From: BOG-938 sp035524315
GTDB lineage: Bacteria > Pseudomonadota > Alphaproteobacteria > Caulobacterales > Caulobacteraceae
Direction of reading: 5' to 3'
Assembly: GCA_035524315.1 (NCBI GenBank)
Contig: DATKPD010000043.1
Location: 22,086-86,085, forward strand
Length of the DNA stretch: 64,000 bases
Shown: positions 9,394 to 17,415 of the stretch, in pieces
Layout of the letters: each line of letters begins with the position of its first letter
Numbering within the stretch: the stretch's first letter is position 1
Translations under genes and position numbers: made by a program
The notes under the pieces: generated by a model
Database searches by the model: none
Told to the model about the DNA's origin: nothing
What the model saw: the letters and a program-made list of their open reading frames with translations, nothing else

Positions 9394-11610
9394 CTAGGCG
9401 GTCTGCTGCTTGAGCAGGGCGGTGTCGATCGGCAGGCGGCGCAGGCGCACGCCCGTGGCGGCGTAGATCGCGTTGCACAGCGCCGGGACCACGGGCGGCA
9501 GCGCCGGCTCGCCCAGCCCCGTCGGCGAATAGTCCGTGCGCACGAACTGCACCTCGATCGGCGGCGCGGCCGCCATGCGCAGCATCGGATAGTCGTAGAA
9601 GTTGTTCTGGTCGACCGCCCCGCCGGTCAGGGTGATCTTGGCCCCCAGCGCCTGGCTGAGGCCATCGATCACCGAGCCCTGCGCCTGGTTCAGGGCGTTG
9701 GTGGGGTTGATGATGTGGCTGCCGATGTCGCCGGCGGCCCACACCTTGTCGACCTTGACCTTGCCGCTGGGGGCGACGGTCACCTGGACCACCTCGGCGA
9801 AATAGCCCCGGTGGCAATAGTAGTAGGCCACGCCCATGCCAGTGCGCGCGGGCAGGCTGTGACGCTGGTCCCAGCCCGACATGCGGCGCACGTGCTCCAG
9901 CAGGACGCGCACTCGGCCGGTGTTGAAGTTGTCGCGCGCGCCCGCCCCGTCGAAGATGCGCGGCGGCCCCAGCATATCGAGGCGGAAGTCGATCGGGTCC
10001 TTGCCAGCCGCCGCCGCCATCTCGTCCATGAACGACTGCATGGTCCAGCACAGGGCGTTGGACACGGGCGCGCGCATGGCGCCGGTCGGCGCGCCCAGCG
10101 GAATGAACGAGACCTCGTGCGTCAGGTGGTCGACCATGCGCGCCGGCGGCTCGGTGCCCGGCATGTTGGCCGAGGCCACAAAGGTCTTCTTGTCCGGGTC
10201 GCCAAAGGCGATGTAGCGGTTCTTGAAGGCGTGCAGACGCCCCTCGGCGTCCAGGCCGGCCTGCATGAAGTGAAAGCCGCCGGGCCGGTAGAAGTCGTGC
10301 TTGATGTCGTGCTCGCGCGGCCACAGCAGCTTGACCGGCGCGCCCACCTGACGGGCGATCCACGCCGCCTCGACCATCTGATCGTTGACCAGGCGCCGAC
10401 CAAAGCCGCCCCCGCCGCGCACCATGTGAATGGTCACGTCCTCGGGCTTGACCCCCAGGGCTTCGACCACGCCGGCGCGGCCGACCTCGGGCGTCTGGCT
10501 GTTGGACCAGATCTCGACCTTGTCGCCCTGGACGTGGGCGGTGCAGTTCTGCGGCTCCATCGGCACGTGGGCCACGAACGGATAGGCGTACTCGGCCTCG
10601 ATCACCTTGGCCGAGGCGGCCATGGCCGCGTCCGGATCGCCGTCCTTGCGCAGAACTAGGTGGGGCGGCTGCTTGGCCAGTTCGGCCGCGGTCTTGGCGA
10701 AGCCGTCGCTGCTCTGGTCGGCGTGAGGTCCCAGGTCCCACGCGACGTTCAGTTTGGCCAGGGCGGCCTGGGCGCGCCACCAGCTGTTGGCCACCACCGC
10801 CACGCCCGACACCAGTTCGGCGGGGTTGCCGTTGCCCTCGACCACGAAGGCGTGGGTCACGCCCGGCATGGCCTTGGCGGCGTCCAGGTCGGCGCTCTTC
10901 ACCTTGCCGCCGAAGGTCGGGCACTTCTCGAACACGGCATAGACCATGCCCGGCAGCACAACGTCGATGCCGAAGATCGGCTGGCCCTTGACGATCCTGG
11001 GGCTGTCGTAGCCGCGCACGGATTTGCCGATGATCTTGAAGGTCTTCTCGTCCTTCAGGGTCACGCTCTTGAGGTCGGGCGGCGGGATCAGAGCGGCCTT
11101 GGCCGCCAGCGCGCCATAGTCCAGCGTGCGGCCGGAAGGCGTGTGGGTCACCACGCTGTTGGCGGCGACGCATTCGCCGGCCGGGACCTTCCATGTCAGG
11201 GCGGCGGCCTCGACCAGCATCTGGCGCCCGGCCGCGCCGACCCGGCGCTGGGGCTCCCAGTTGACCGGCGTGGCGTTCGAGCCGCCCGCCACCTGGGCGG
11301 TGAACTTGCTGGGATCGCTGTCGGCCTGAACGACCCTGACCTTGGACCAGTCCGCGTCCAGTTCCTCGGCGATCAGCATGGGCAGCATGGTCTTGATGCC
11401 CTGGCCGACCTCCGGGTTCTTGCCGGTGATGGTGATCACGCCATCGGGCGCGATCGAGACGAACACGCTCAGCGCGCTGGGTTCGGCCGCCGCCCGCGCC
11501 GCGAGGCCCGCGCCGCCGTAGCTGAGGAAGAAGCCGCCGCCGACCACGGCGCCGGCCTTGAGGAAGCCGCGGCGCGAGGCGGAGGAATCGAGGGGCATGT
11601 CGTCGGCCAT
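9394..11610 (-). CDS. iorB: Molybdopterin-binding subunit of an isoquinoline 1-oxidoreductase-type hydroxylase
   Basis: This 738-residue xanthine-oxidase-family large subunit starts with a twin-arginine signal (SSASRRGFLKAGAVVGGG, Arg 13-14), so the folded cofactor-loaded enzyme is probably exported by Tat. Family motifs include GKNPEVGQGIKTMLPMLIAE, GGGGFGRRL at the molybdopterin site, and the catalytic-glutamate segment GLGEPALPPVVPALCNAI near the C-terminus. The true start is the ATG at 11610, which overlaps the stop of the iron-sulfur subunit (TGATG); longer open frames upstream are in the wrong frame for iorA. The substrate may be an aldehyde or N-heteroaromatic; isoquinoline itself is not implied. 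The symbol denotes homology. Confidence 0.88.
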   Translation of the reverse strand: MADDMPLDSSASRRGFLKAGAVVGGGFFLSYGGAGLAARAAAEPSALSVFVSIAPDGVITITGKNPEVGQGIKTMLPMLIAEELDADWSKVRVVQADSDPSKFTAQVAGGSNATPVNWEPQRRVGAAGRQMLVEAAALTWKVPAGECVAANSVVTHTPSGRTLDYGALAAKAALIPPPDLKSVTLKDEKTFKIIGKSVRGYDSPRIVKGQPIFGIDVVLPGMVYAVFEKCPTFGGKVKSADLDAAKAMPGVTHAFVVEGNGNPAELVSGVAVVANSWWRAQAALAKLNVAWDLGPHADQSSDGFAKTAAELAKQPPHLVLRKDGDPDAAMAASAKVIEAEYAYPFVAHVPMEPQNCTAHVQGDKVEIWSNSQTPEVGRAGVVEALGVKPEDVTIHMVRGGGGFGRRLVNDQMVEAAWIARQVGAPVKLLWPREHDIKHDFYRPGGFHFMQAGLDAEGRLHAFKNRYIAFGDPDKKTFVASANMPGTEPPARMVDHLTHEVSFIPLGAPTGAMRAPVSNALCWTMQSFMDEMAAAAGKDPIDFRLDMLGPPRIFDGAGARDNFNTGRVRVLLEHVRRMSGWDQRHSLPARTGMGVAYYYCHRGYFAEVVQVTVAPSGKVKVDKVWAAGDIGSHIINPTNALNQAQGSVIDGLSQALGAKITLTGGAVDQNNFYDYPMLRMAAAPPIEVQFVRTDYSPTGLGEPALPPVVPALCNAIYAATGVRLRRLPIDTALLKQQTA

Positions 11611-12101
11611 CACACGATCTCCGGTTCGGGCGGCCCGGCGGGCGCCGGCGTCTGGCCGGCGGCCTGATGGATGGCGGCGCGGATGCGGGTGTAAGTGCCG
11701 CAGCGGCAGATGTTGACCATCGACTGGTCGATGTCGTCGTCGGTCGGGGCGGGCTTGCGCGCCAGCAGCGCCGTGGCCGCCATGATCTGGCCGGCCTGGC
11801 AGTAACCGCACTGCACCACGTCGTGGTCGATCCAGGCCGCCTGCACCTTGCGGCCCGTATCGGTCTCGCCCACGCCCTCGATGGTGGTGATCGCCTTGTC
11901 GCCGACCGATTCGATCAAGGTCTGGCACGCGCGGGCGACCTTGCCGTCGATGTGCACCGTGCAACAGCCGCACAGGCCGCAGCCACAGCCGAATTTGGTG
12001 CCGAGCAGACCAATCGTATCGCGCAACACCCACAGCAAAGGCGTGCCGGGCTCGACATCTACACTTCGTGTCTTGCCGTTCACCGTGACCTTATAGGCCA
12101 T
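11610..12101 (-). CDS. iorA: 2Fe-2S subunit of an isoquinoline 1-oxidoreductase-type hydroxylase
   Basis: The 163-residue protein carries the two [2Fe-2S] clusters that relay electrons from the molybdenum subunit. The plant-type ferredoxin motif is GCGCGLCGCCTVHIDG at residues 38-53, with two cysteines more than the usual pattern. The second cluster uses CGYCQAGQ and NICRCGTYTRI. It lacks a signal peptide, as is usual for the small subunit, which may travel to the periplasm with its Tat-tagged partner. It is the first gene of a two-gene operon and overlaps iorB by one base. No dedicated cytochrome gene is attached. Confidence 0.9.
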   Translation of the reverse strand: MAYKVTVNGKTRSVDVEPGTPLLWVLRDTIGLLGTKFGCGCGLCGCCTVHIDGKVARACQTLIESVGDKAITTIEGVGETDTGRKVQAAWIDHDVVQCGYCQAGQIMAATALLARKPAPTDDDIDQSMVNICRCGTYTRIRAAIHQAAGQTPAPAGPPEPEIV

Positions 12102-12207
12102 GGACGTCCTCCATATTCGGTCGGATATAGTTGTCGCTCTTGGTATTCTGAACCTATCTCCCAGGGCGCGCTAGAGGCGCTTCCGCCCGGCTTGAAGGCA
12201 GGCTAGC

Positions 12208-12588
12208 TTGCCGGCCATGGGCGGTGTGCCAAAGCCAATTCTGTCGATCGTGTGGGTGTGTCTCGTGCTGGCCGCGGGCGTCGGCTTCACGTTGGGATTC
12301 ACCCAGAGCGACCGCAAGGCGGCCACCGCCGACGCCGCGCCGATCGCGGCCAACCTGCCGGCCAATGTGGTGATCAAGGACGCCCAGCCCCTGGCGCCGC
12401 CCCCCCCGCCGCCCGCGCCCAAAGCCAAGGCCGACGACGACAGCGACGAGGCGCCCGACTCCGACGAGGCGCCCACGGCGATCGGCGCCGGCGCCCAGCC
12501 CGCCTCGCCCGCGGCCCCGGCCGAGCCGATCCCCACGCCGATCCCGGCTCCCAATCCCCAGCTGCCCGCCGACCTGCCGCCGACCTGA
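12208..12588 (+). CDS. Small membrane-anchored proline/acidic-rich protein of unknown function
   Basis: The 126-residue product has one hydrophobic segment (ILSIVWVCLVLAAGVGFTLGF, residues about 11-31). Behind it is a low-complexity tail with a run of seven prolines, an acidic stretch DDDSDEAPDSDEAP, and a Pro-Ala-rich end. It is probably a single-span inner-membrane protein with an extended periplasmic tail. The start may be the second ATG at 12217. It precedes dapE by about 70 bases on the same strand. No family is recognised; the composition matches the local high-GC coding style, so it is plausibly a real gene. Confidence 0.55.
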   Translation: MPAMGGVPKPILSIVWVCLVLAAGVGFTLGFTQSDRKAATADAAPIAANLPANVVIKDAQPLAPPPPPPAPKAKADDDSDEAPDSDEAPTAIGAGAQPASPAAPAEPIPTPIPAPNPQLPADLPPT

Positions 12589-12660
12589 GGCGGTTTCGCC
12601 CACGCCGCGGATATTGACGGATCATTGCAGCAAGTGGCGCGGGCGCGCTATCTGCGCAGG

Positions 12661-13794
12661 ATGAAGCTCGACGTTATCGACCTGGCCCAGGCGCTGATCC
12701 GCGCCCCTTCCGTGACCCCCGCCGACGCGGGCGCCATGGACGTGCTGCAAACCGCGCTGGAAGGCCTGGGCTTCGCCTGCCGGCGCATGCGGTTCGGCGA
12801 GATCGAGAACCTCTACGCCCGGCGCGGGACCCGGGGCCCCAACCTGTGCTTCGCCGGCCATACCGACGTGGTGCCGCCGGGCGACGCCGCCGCCTGGACC
12901 AGCGATCCGTTCCAGGCCCAGGTCAAGGACGGCGTGCTGATCGGGCGCGGGGCGGTCGACATGAAGGGCGCCATCGCCGCTTTCGTCGCGGCCGCGGCCA
13001 ACGCCCCGGCCAAGGGCTCGCTCTCGCTGCTGATCACCGGCGACGAGGAGGGCGACGCGGTCGACGGCACGGGCAAGGTGATCGCCGCCCTGATGGGCGA
13101 GGGCGAGCCCATCGACCACTGCGTGCTGGGCGAGCCGACCTCGGCCAAGACCCTGGGCGACCAGATCAAGGTGGGCCGGCGCGGCAGCCTCAACGCCCAG
13201 ATCACGGTCTCGGGCAAGCAGGGCCACGTGGCCTATCCCGACAAGGCGGCCAACCCGATCACGCCCCTGGTGCGGCTGCTGGACCGGCTCAAGGCCCATG
13301 TGCTGGACATGGGCTATCCGCGCTTCCCGGCCTCCAACCTGGAGATCACCACCATCGACGTGGGCAATCCGGCCACCAATGTGATCCCGGCCAGGGCCAG
13401 CGCGCGGCTCAACATCCGCTTCAACCCGCACCACGACGGCGCCTCGCTCAGCGACTGGCTCGACCGCGAGCGGCGCGCGGCCGAAGAGGGCTTTGCGGGC
13501 GACATCGAACTGACCCCGCGCCTGACCGGCAACGCCTTCATCACCGAGCCCGGCCCGTTCGTCGACGTGGTCTCGGCCGCCGTGGCCGACATCACCGGCG
13601 CCCCGCCCGAGCTCTCCACCACCGGCGGCATCTCCGACGCCCGCTTCATCCGCGCCCTATGCCCGGTGATCGAACTGGGCCTGGTCGGCGCCACCATGCA
13701 CGCCGTGGACGAGCAGGTCCCGGTGCAGGAATTGCGTGACCTGGAAGCGATCTACGAGCGGCTGATCGAGCGTTATTTCGCGGCGTTCGCCTGA
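12661..13794 (+). CDS. dapE: Succinyl-diaminopimelate desuccinylase
   Basis: DapE hydrolyses N-succinyl-L,L-diaminopimelate, a late step to meso-diaminopimelate and lysine. The 377-residue M20 metallopeptidase has the zinc-ligand motif FAGHTDVVPPGD (His 67), the bridging Asp in GRGAVDMKG, and the catalytic Glu pair in ITGDEEGDAVDGT. The C-terminal HAVDEQVP supplies the last ligand. The ATG at 12661 was chosen over an upstream in-frame ATG at 12625 because it removes a basic 12-residue leader and fits family alignments. It probably cooperates with dapD about 10 kb to the left. Confidence 0.96.
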   Translation: MKLDVIDLAQALIRAPSVTPADAGAMDVLQTALEGLGFACRRMRFGEIENLYARRGTRGPNLCFAGHTDVVPPGDAAAWTSDPFQAQVKDGVLIGRGAVDMKGAIAAFVAAAANAPAKGSLSLLITGDEEGDAVDGTGKVIAALMGEGEPIDHCVLGEPTSAKTLGDQIKVGRRGSLNAQITVSGKQGHVAYPDKAANPITPLVRLLDRLKAHVLDMGYPRFPASNLEITTIDVGNPATNVIPARASARLNIRFNPHHDGASLSDWLDRERRAAEEGFAGDIELTPRLTGNAFITEPGPFVDVVSAAVADITGAPPELSTTGGISDARFIRALCPVIELGLVGATMHAVDEQVPVQELRDLEAIYERLIERYFAAFA

Positions 13795-13810
13795 GCCGTC
13801 CTCGCTTATT

Positions 13811-13824
13811 CCGGCGAATGCCGG
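13811..13824. repeat. Short REP-like hairpin CCGGC-gaat-GCCGG
   Basis: A perfect five-base inverted repeat with a four-base loop sits 17 bases after the dapE stop, inside the phrase ATTCCGGCGAATGCCGGGGC. Sequences of this kind recur between genes in Caulobacteraceae chromosomes, and it marks the edge of the lower-GC islet that follows. It could serve as a weak transcription end for dapE but lacks a following T-run. Confidence 0.45.
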
Positions 13825-13932
13825 GGCTCAGATCGTTGGCGCAACGTTGGGCTATGAGTGGAAACTGCCTTCGCGACACCCACCAGATTGACGGCTAACG
13901 TCGCGAAATTGGCGCCTTTGATCAGGCCTAAT

Positions 13933-14265
13933 TCACCCAGGCTTCCTTGGCTTTTTAGCAGGGAGCGCGTCGGCAGTGTGGCGGATTAGGGCTCCGAGCC
14001 AGTCTCTGTCCTCCCAAAGGTCGCCAGAGATCAGAAGGCAATCCTTGGCTCCAGGATAGGGCGGCTTCTCATGTAAATTAGTGCCATTGATAAATGCGCG
14101 GCCAGCCTGGGTTGGCTTTATGAATAGCTGATCGTCGCATACGAGCGCGACAACCTTTCCGTCGCAATAGATAGCATACTCACCGAACATTTTGCGTGCC
14201 GATACCTTGCCCGCGTTCGACACCTGTTCGAGGATGAACTCAATCGTATCAGGCTGCGTCCCCAT
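13933..14265 (-). CDS. TfoX/Sxy N-terminal-domain protein
   Basis: The 110-residue protein matches the TfoX_N family: VSARKMFGEYAIYCDGKVVALVCDDQLFIKPT is the diagnostic block, followed by EKPPYPGAKD and a basic tail. In gammaproteobacteria the full Sxy/TfoX protein co-activates competence genes, but isolated TfoX_N proteins in alphaproteobacteria have no established role. Its codon usage is more AT-rich than neighbouring genes. It is followed in the same direction as the VOC gene upstream (nine bases apart), so the two may be co-transcribed and co-acquired. Confidence 0.8.
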   Translation of the reverse strand: MGTQPDTIEFILEQVSNAGKVSARKMFGEYAIYCDGKVVALVCDDQLFIKPTQAGRAFINGTNLHEKPPYPGAKDCLLISGDLWEDRDWLGALIRHTADALPAKKPRKPG

Positions 14266-14274
14266 CGCCCGATC

Positions 14275-14667
14275 TCAGCCGCCCATAGGCGAGCAGAGCT
14301 CAACGATGAAGCCGTTGCTGTCCCGCACGTACCCGACGAGCTGCCCCCAGGGTTTGCGTTCAGGCGGCTTCACTGTGGCGGCTCCCGCCTGCGTCGCCCT
14401 CGTGAAAGCACCCTCGACATCCTCGGTGACTAGTCCGATCTCCATCGCTGGAGCGGCTGCGCTAGGTGTGGCGTCCCCGAACGGCGCGTTATGCAGACCG
14501 CGCACGAAGGAAGCGGAGGCGAAGGCCAGAGTGGTAGCCCCCGTCTTCAGCTCGCCGTACTCGTAAGTCGGGGTCACCATCCCGCGCTCCAAACCGAACG
14601 CCTCTTCATAGAAGGCCACCGTGTCAGCTACCGATTGAACATAGAGGATTGCGTAGCCGAGCTTCAT
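14275..14667 (-). CDS. VOC-family (glyoxalase/bleomycin-resistance-like) protein
   Basis: The 130-residue protein has the vicinal-oxygen-chelate pattern of two beta-alpha-beta-beta-beta modules. It opens with LGYAILYVQSVADTVAFYEEAFGLERG and closes with RDSNGFIVELCSP, in which the final Glu is the usual metal ligand. Members include glyoxalases, dioxygenases and antibiotic-binding proteins, so the specific activity is not predictable. It sits in the lower-GC islet between dapE and truA, nine bases upstream of the TfoX-like gene. Confidence 0.8.
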   Translation of the reverse strand: MKLGYAILYVQSVADTVAFYEEAFGLERGMVTPTYEYGELKTGATTLAFASASFVRGLHNAPFGDATPSAAAPAMEIGLVTEDVEGAFTRATQAGAATVKPPERKPWGQLVGYVRDSNGFIVELCSPMGG

Positions 14668-14770
14668 GAAGCCCCTCCGGAATGATGTTGTCGGAATGCG
14701 AAGCTAAGGGTTTCACGGTCTCCCGCAAGCCTACCTTTGGAGGTCCTTATGGGGTCGAAAGTGGAAAGCC

Positions 14771-15508
14771 TCAGTACTCCACCCCCACCAGATACAACCC
14801 CTGCGCCGGGGCGACCTGGCCGCAGCGGGCGCGGTCCTTGGCGTCCAGGGCGTCTTTGAGGTCCTGGGCGGTCCAGCGGCCGAGGCCGACCTCGACCAGG
14901 GAGCCGGTCAGCGAGCGCACCTGGCGGTGCAGGAACGAGCGGGCCTCGAAGCTGAGGCGCACCTCCTCGCCCTGGCGCCAGGCGCGGGCCACATCGAGCG
15001 TCTTGACCGGCGAGGCCGACTGGCAATGGGCGTCGCGGAAGGTGGTGAAGTCGTGCAGGCCGATCAGGCCCTGGGCGGCGTGGTTGATGGCGTCCACGTC
15101 GAGCGCGCCCCTCACGTGCCACACGCGGCCCTTGTCCAGCGCCGGCGGCGCGGGGCGATTGAGGATGCGGTAGAGATAGCGGCGACCCTTGGCCGAGAAG
15201 CGGGCGTGGAAATCCGCGTCGGCCACGGCGGCGTCCAGCACCACCACGGCCTCGCCCGACAGATAGGCGTTGACGGCGGCGCGAACCGTCTCGGCCGGCC
15301 AGTCGCGTTCGGTGTCGAAATGCACCACCTGGCCGGTGGCGTGCACGCCGGAGTCGGTGCGGCCGGCGGCGTGGAGGATGACGGCCTCGCCGCTGAAGGC
15401 CGCGATGGCGCGCACCAGGGCGGACTGGACCGAGGGCTGGTCCTTCTGGGCCTGGAAGCCGAAGTAGGGCCGGCCGTCGTATTCCACCGTCAGCCGATAG
15501 CGCGGCAT
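14771..15508 (-). CDS. truA: tRNA pseudouridine(38-40) synthase
   Basis: TruA isomerises uridines 38-40 of the tRNA anticodon arm. The 245-residue length is normal. It opens with YRLTVEYDGRPYFGFQAQ and has the catalytic-aspartate motif AAGRTDSGVHA near residue 47, plus FHARFSAKGRRYLYRI and RSFLHRQVRSLTGSLV. The start overlaps the fmt stop by one base in a TGATG arrangement, so fmt and truA are translationally coupled, as commonly seen in alphaproteobacteria. Confidence 0.96.
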   Translation of the reverse strand: MPRYRLTVEYDGRPYFGFQAQKDQPSVQSALVRAIAAFSGEAVILHAAGRTDSGVHATGQVVHFDTERDWPAETVRAAVNAYLSGEAVVVLDAAVADADFHARFSAKGRRYLYRILNRPAPPALDKGRVWHVRGALDVDAINHAAQGLIGLHDFTTFRDAHCQSASPVKTLDVARAWRQGEEVRLSFEARSFLHRQVRSLTGSLVEVGLGRWTAQDLKDALDAKDRARCGQVAPAQGLYLVGVEY

Positions 15509-16434
15509 CAGCCCAGCCTCGTTCCGGCCGGCAGGGGAAAGCCGCGCACGAAGGTGTGGGCGTCCTGGACCTGGCGGCCCTCGCGCTGGGCCTGGAGCAG
15601 GCGCACGGCGCCAGAGCCGCAGGCGATCAGCAGTTCGCCGTCCAGCACGTCTCCGGGGGCGCCCTCGCCCTCCTCCAGCCGCGACAGCAGCGCCTTGACC
15701 CGCACCGGGCCGCGTTCGGACGGAGCCTCGAACCAGGCGCCGGGAAAAGGCGACAGGCCGCGGATATGGCGGTCGAGTTCCGCGGCGGGGCGGCTCCAGT
15801 CGATCCGCGCTTCGGCCGGCTTGATCTTCTTGGCGTAGGTCACCCCGGTTTCGGCCTGGGGCGTTTCCTGCGCGCCGCCGCGCTCGACCGCCGCCAGGGC
15901 GCGCGGCAACAGGTGCGCGCCCACGCCGGCCAGGCGTTGCTGAAGCGTGCCGGCGGTGTCCAGCGGGCCGATGCGCACGGTTTCGCCCAGCAGCACCGGG
16001 CCCTCGTCCAGGCCCTCGCTCATGCGCATCACCTGCACGCCCGTGACGCTGTCGCCGGCCATGATCGCGCGCTGGATCGGCGCCGCCCCCCGCCAGCGCG
16101 GCAACAGCGAGGCGTGCAGGTTGAACGATCCCAGGCGCGGCGCGTCCAGCACCGCCAGGGGCAGGATCTGGCCGTAGGCGACGACCACGGCGGCGTCGAG
16201 GTCCAGCGCCTGGAACGCGGCGATGGCGCCGGGATCGCGCATGGAGGCGGGCGTGCTGACCGGCAGGCCGAGGCTCTCGGCGAAGGCCTGCACCGGCGAG
16301 GGCTTCAGTTCCTGGCCCCGGCCGCGCGGCGCGGGGGGCTGGGCGTAGACGGCCGCGACCTCGAATCCCGCCGCGACCAGTTCGGCCAGGGCGGGGACGG
16401 CGAATTGAGGTGTGCCGAGAAAGGCGATGCGCAT
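15508..16434 (-). CDS. fmt: Methionyl-tRNA formyltransferase
   Basis: Fmt formylates initiator Met-tRNA using 10-formyltetrahydrofolate. The 308-residue protein has the N-terminal formyltransferase fold beginning RIAFLGTPQFAVPALAEL and the catalytic block SFNLHASLLPRWRGAAPIQRAI (Asn-His). The C-terminal OB-like tRNA-binding domain begins around TYAKKIKPAEARIDW. It is first in an fmt-truA operon. The companion deformylase gene def lies about 460 bases to the right of the fmt start, in the same orientation but separated by an oppositely oriented small lipoprotein gene. Confidence 0.96.
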   Translation of the reverse strand: MRIAFLGTPQFAVPALAELVAAGFEVAAVYAQPPAPRGRGQELKPSPVQAFAESLGLPVSTPASMRDPGAIAAFQALDLDAAVVVAYGQILPLAVLDAPRLGSFNLHASLLPRWRGAAPIQRAIMAGDSVTGVQVMRMSEGLDEGPVLLGETVRIGPLDTAGTLQQRLAGVGAHLLPRALAAVERGGAQETPQAETGVTYAKKIKPAEARIDWSRPAAELDRHIRGLSPFPGAWFEAPSERGPVRVKALLSRLEEGEGAPGDVLDGELLIACGSGAVRLLQAQREGRQVQDAHTFVRGFPLPAGTRLG

Positions 16435-16521
16435 GATCCGGGTTTAGCGGGGGCCGGCGGCGGAGGGAACCTTCACCTCAAAGCCGCCGTTTTTTAACCC
16501 ACGAACCAATGAGGAAGCGCC

Positions 16522-16881
16522 ATGCGCACGACCGTGATCGCCATCGCCCTGGCCTGCGCCAGCCTGGGCGTATCGGCCTGCTCCAAGTCCGACGACCAGG
16601 CCTCGACCCCGGCCAAGGCCGACCTGGCCAACGCCGGCGCGGACCTGAAAGCCGCCGGCAGCGATCTGGCCCAGGCCGCGCACGACGCCGCTCCGGCGGT
16701 CAAGCAGGCCGGGACCGACCTGAAGGAGGGGGTGCAGACGGCGGCGGCGGTGGCTGCGCCCGAGGTCAAGCAAGCCGGTCAGGACATCAAGGACGCCGCG
16801 GTCAAGGCCGGCGACCAGCTCAAGACCGCCGGCGACAAGGCCAAGGCGGACGTGCACGACAAGACGGCCAGCAACGGCTGA
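16522..16881 (+). CDS. Small lipoprotein with LEA/apolipoprotein-like amphipathic repeats
   Basis: The 119-residue protein starts MRTTVIAIALACASLGVSAC, a signal with lipobox VSAC at Cys 20. The remainder consists of loosely repeated 11-residue-like units rich in Ala, Lys and Asp (ADLANAGADLKAAGSDLAQA, then VKQAGTDLKEG, VKQAGQDIKDA). Such repeats are predicted to form long amphipathic helices as in LEA or apolipoprotein-like proteins, and occur in stress-protective envelope lipoproteins. A Shine-Dalgarno-like GAGGAAG precedes the ATG. It is flanked by fmt and def on the other strand. Function is inferred only. Confidence 0.7.
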   Translation: MRTTVIAIALACASLGVSACSKSDDQASTPAKADLANAGADLKAAGSDLAQAAHDAAPAVKQAGTDLKEGVQTAAAVAAPEVKQAGQDIKDAAVKAGDQLKTAGDKAKADVHDKTASNG

Positions 16882-16891
16882 CCCGGCGAAC

Positions 16892-17401
16892 CTAGACTTC
16901 GGCCGTCTGCTTCTTGACCTTGGCCACCGCGCGGTCGCGCTTGAGGCGCGACAGGTGGTCGATGAACAGCACGCCGTTCAGGTGGTCCATCTCGTGCTGG
17001 ATGCACACGGCGAACAGGCCCTCGGCGTCTTCCTCGACCGTCTCGCCCTGGTAGTTCAGGTATCGCAGCCGCACCCTGGCCGGGCGTTCGACCTCGTCGA
17101 AGATTTCAGGCACCGACAGGCAGCCCTCCTCGTAGGGCGCGGTCTCCTCCGAGGCCCACAGGATTTCGGGATTGGCGAAATGGCGCGGCTGGGGCTCCTC
17201 GCCCTCGCGCGCCAGGTCCATCACGATCACCCGCACCGGTTCGCCGATCTGGATCGCGGCCAGGCCGATGCCGGGCGCCGCGTACATGGTCTCGAGCATG
17301 TCGTCCATCAGGGCGCGCAGAGCGTCGTCCACGCCCCCGACCGGCTTGGACACCAGCTTGAGCTTGGGATTGGGGACGGTCAGGATCGGACGGACGGCCA
17401 T
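16892..17401 (-). CDS. def: Peptide deformylase
   Basis: Def removes the N-formyl group from nascent peptides using a bound metal ion. The 169-residue product has motif 1 GIGLAAIQIG (Gln where the usual form is GxGLAAxQ), motif 2 EEGCLSVP with the metal-binding Cys, and motif 3 QHEMDHLNG with two His ligands and the catalytic Glu. The ATG at 17401 gives the normal family length; a longer open frame upstream would run through rmuC and is rejected. It follows rmuC by 14 bases on the same strand. Confidence 0.96.
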   Translation of the reverse strand: MAVRPILTVPNPKLKLVSKPVGGVDDALRALMDDMLETMYAAPGIGLAAIQIGEPVRVIVMDLAREGEEPQPRHFANPEILWASEETAPYEEGCLSVPEIFDEVERPARVRLRYLNYQGETVEEDAEGLFAVCIQHEMDHLNGVLFIDHLSRLKRDRAVAKVKKQTAEV

Positions 17402-17415
17402 ACGGACGAGGTAGG

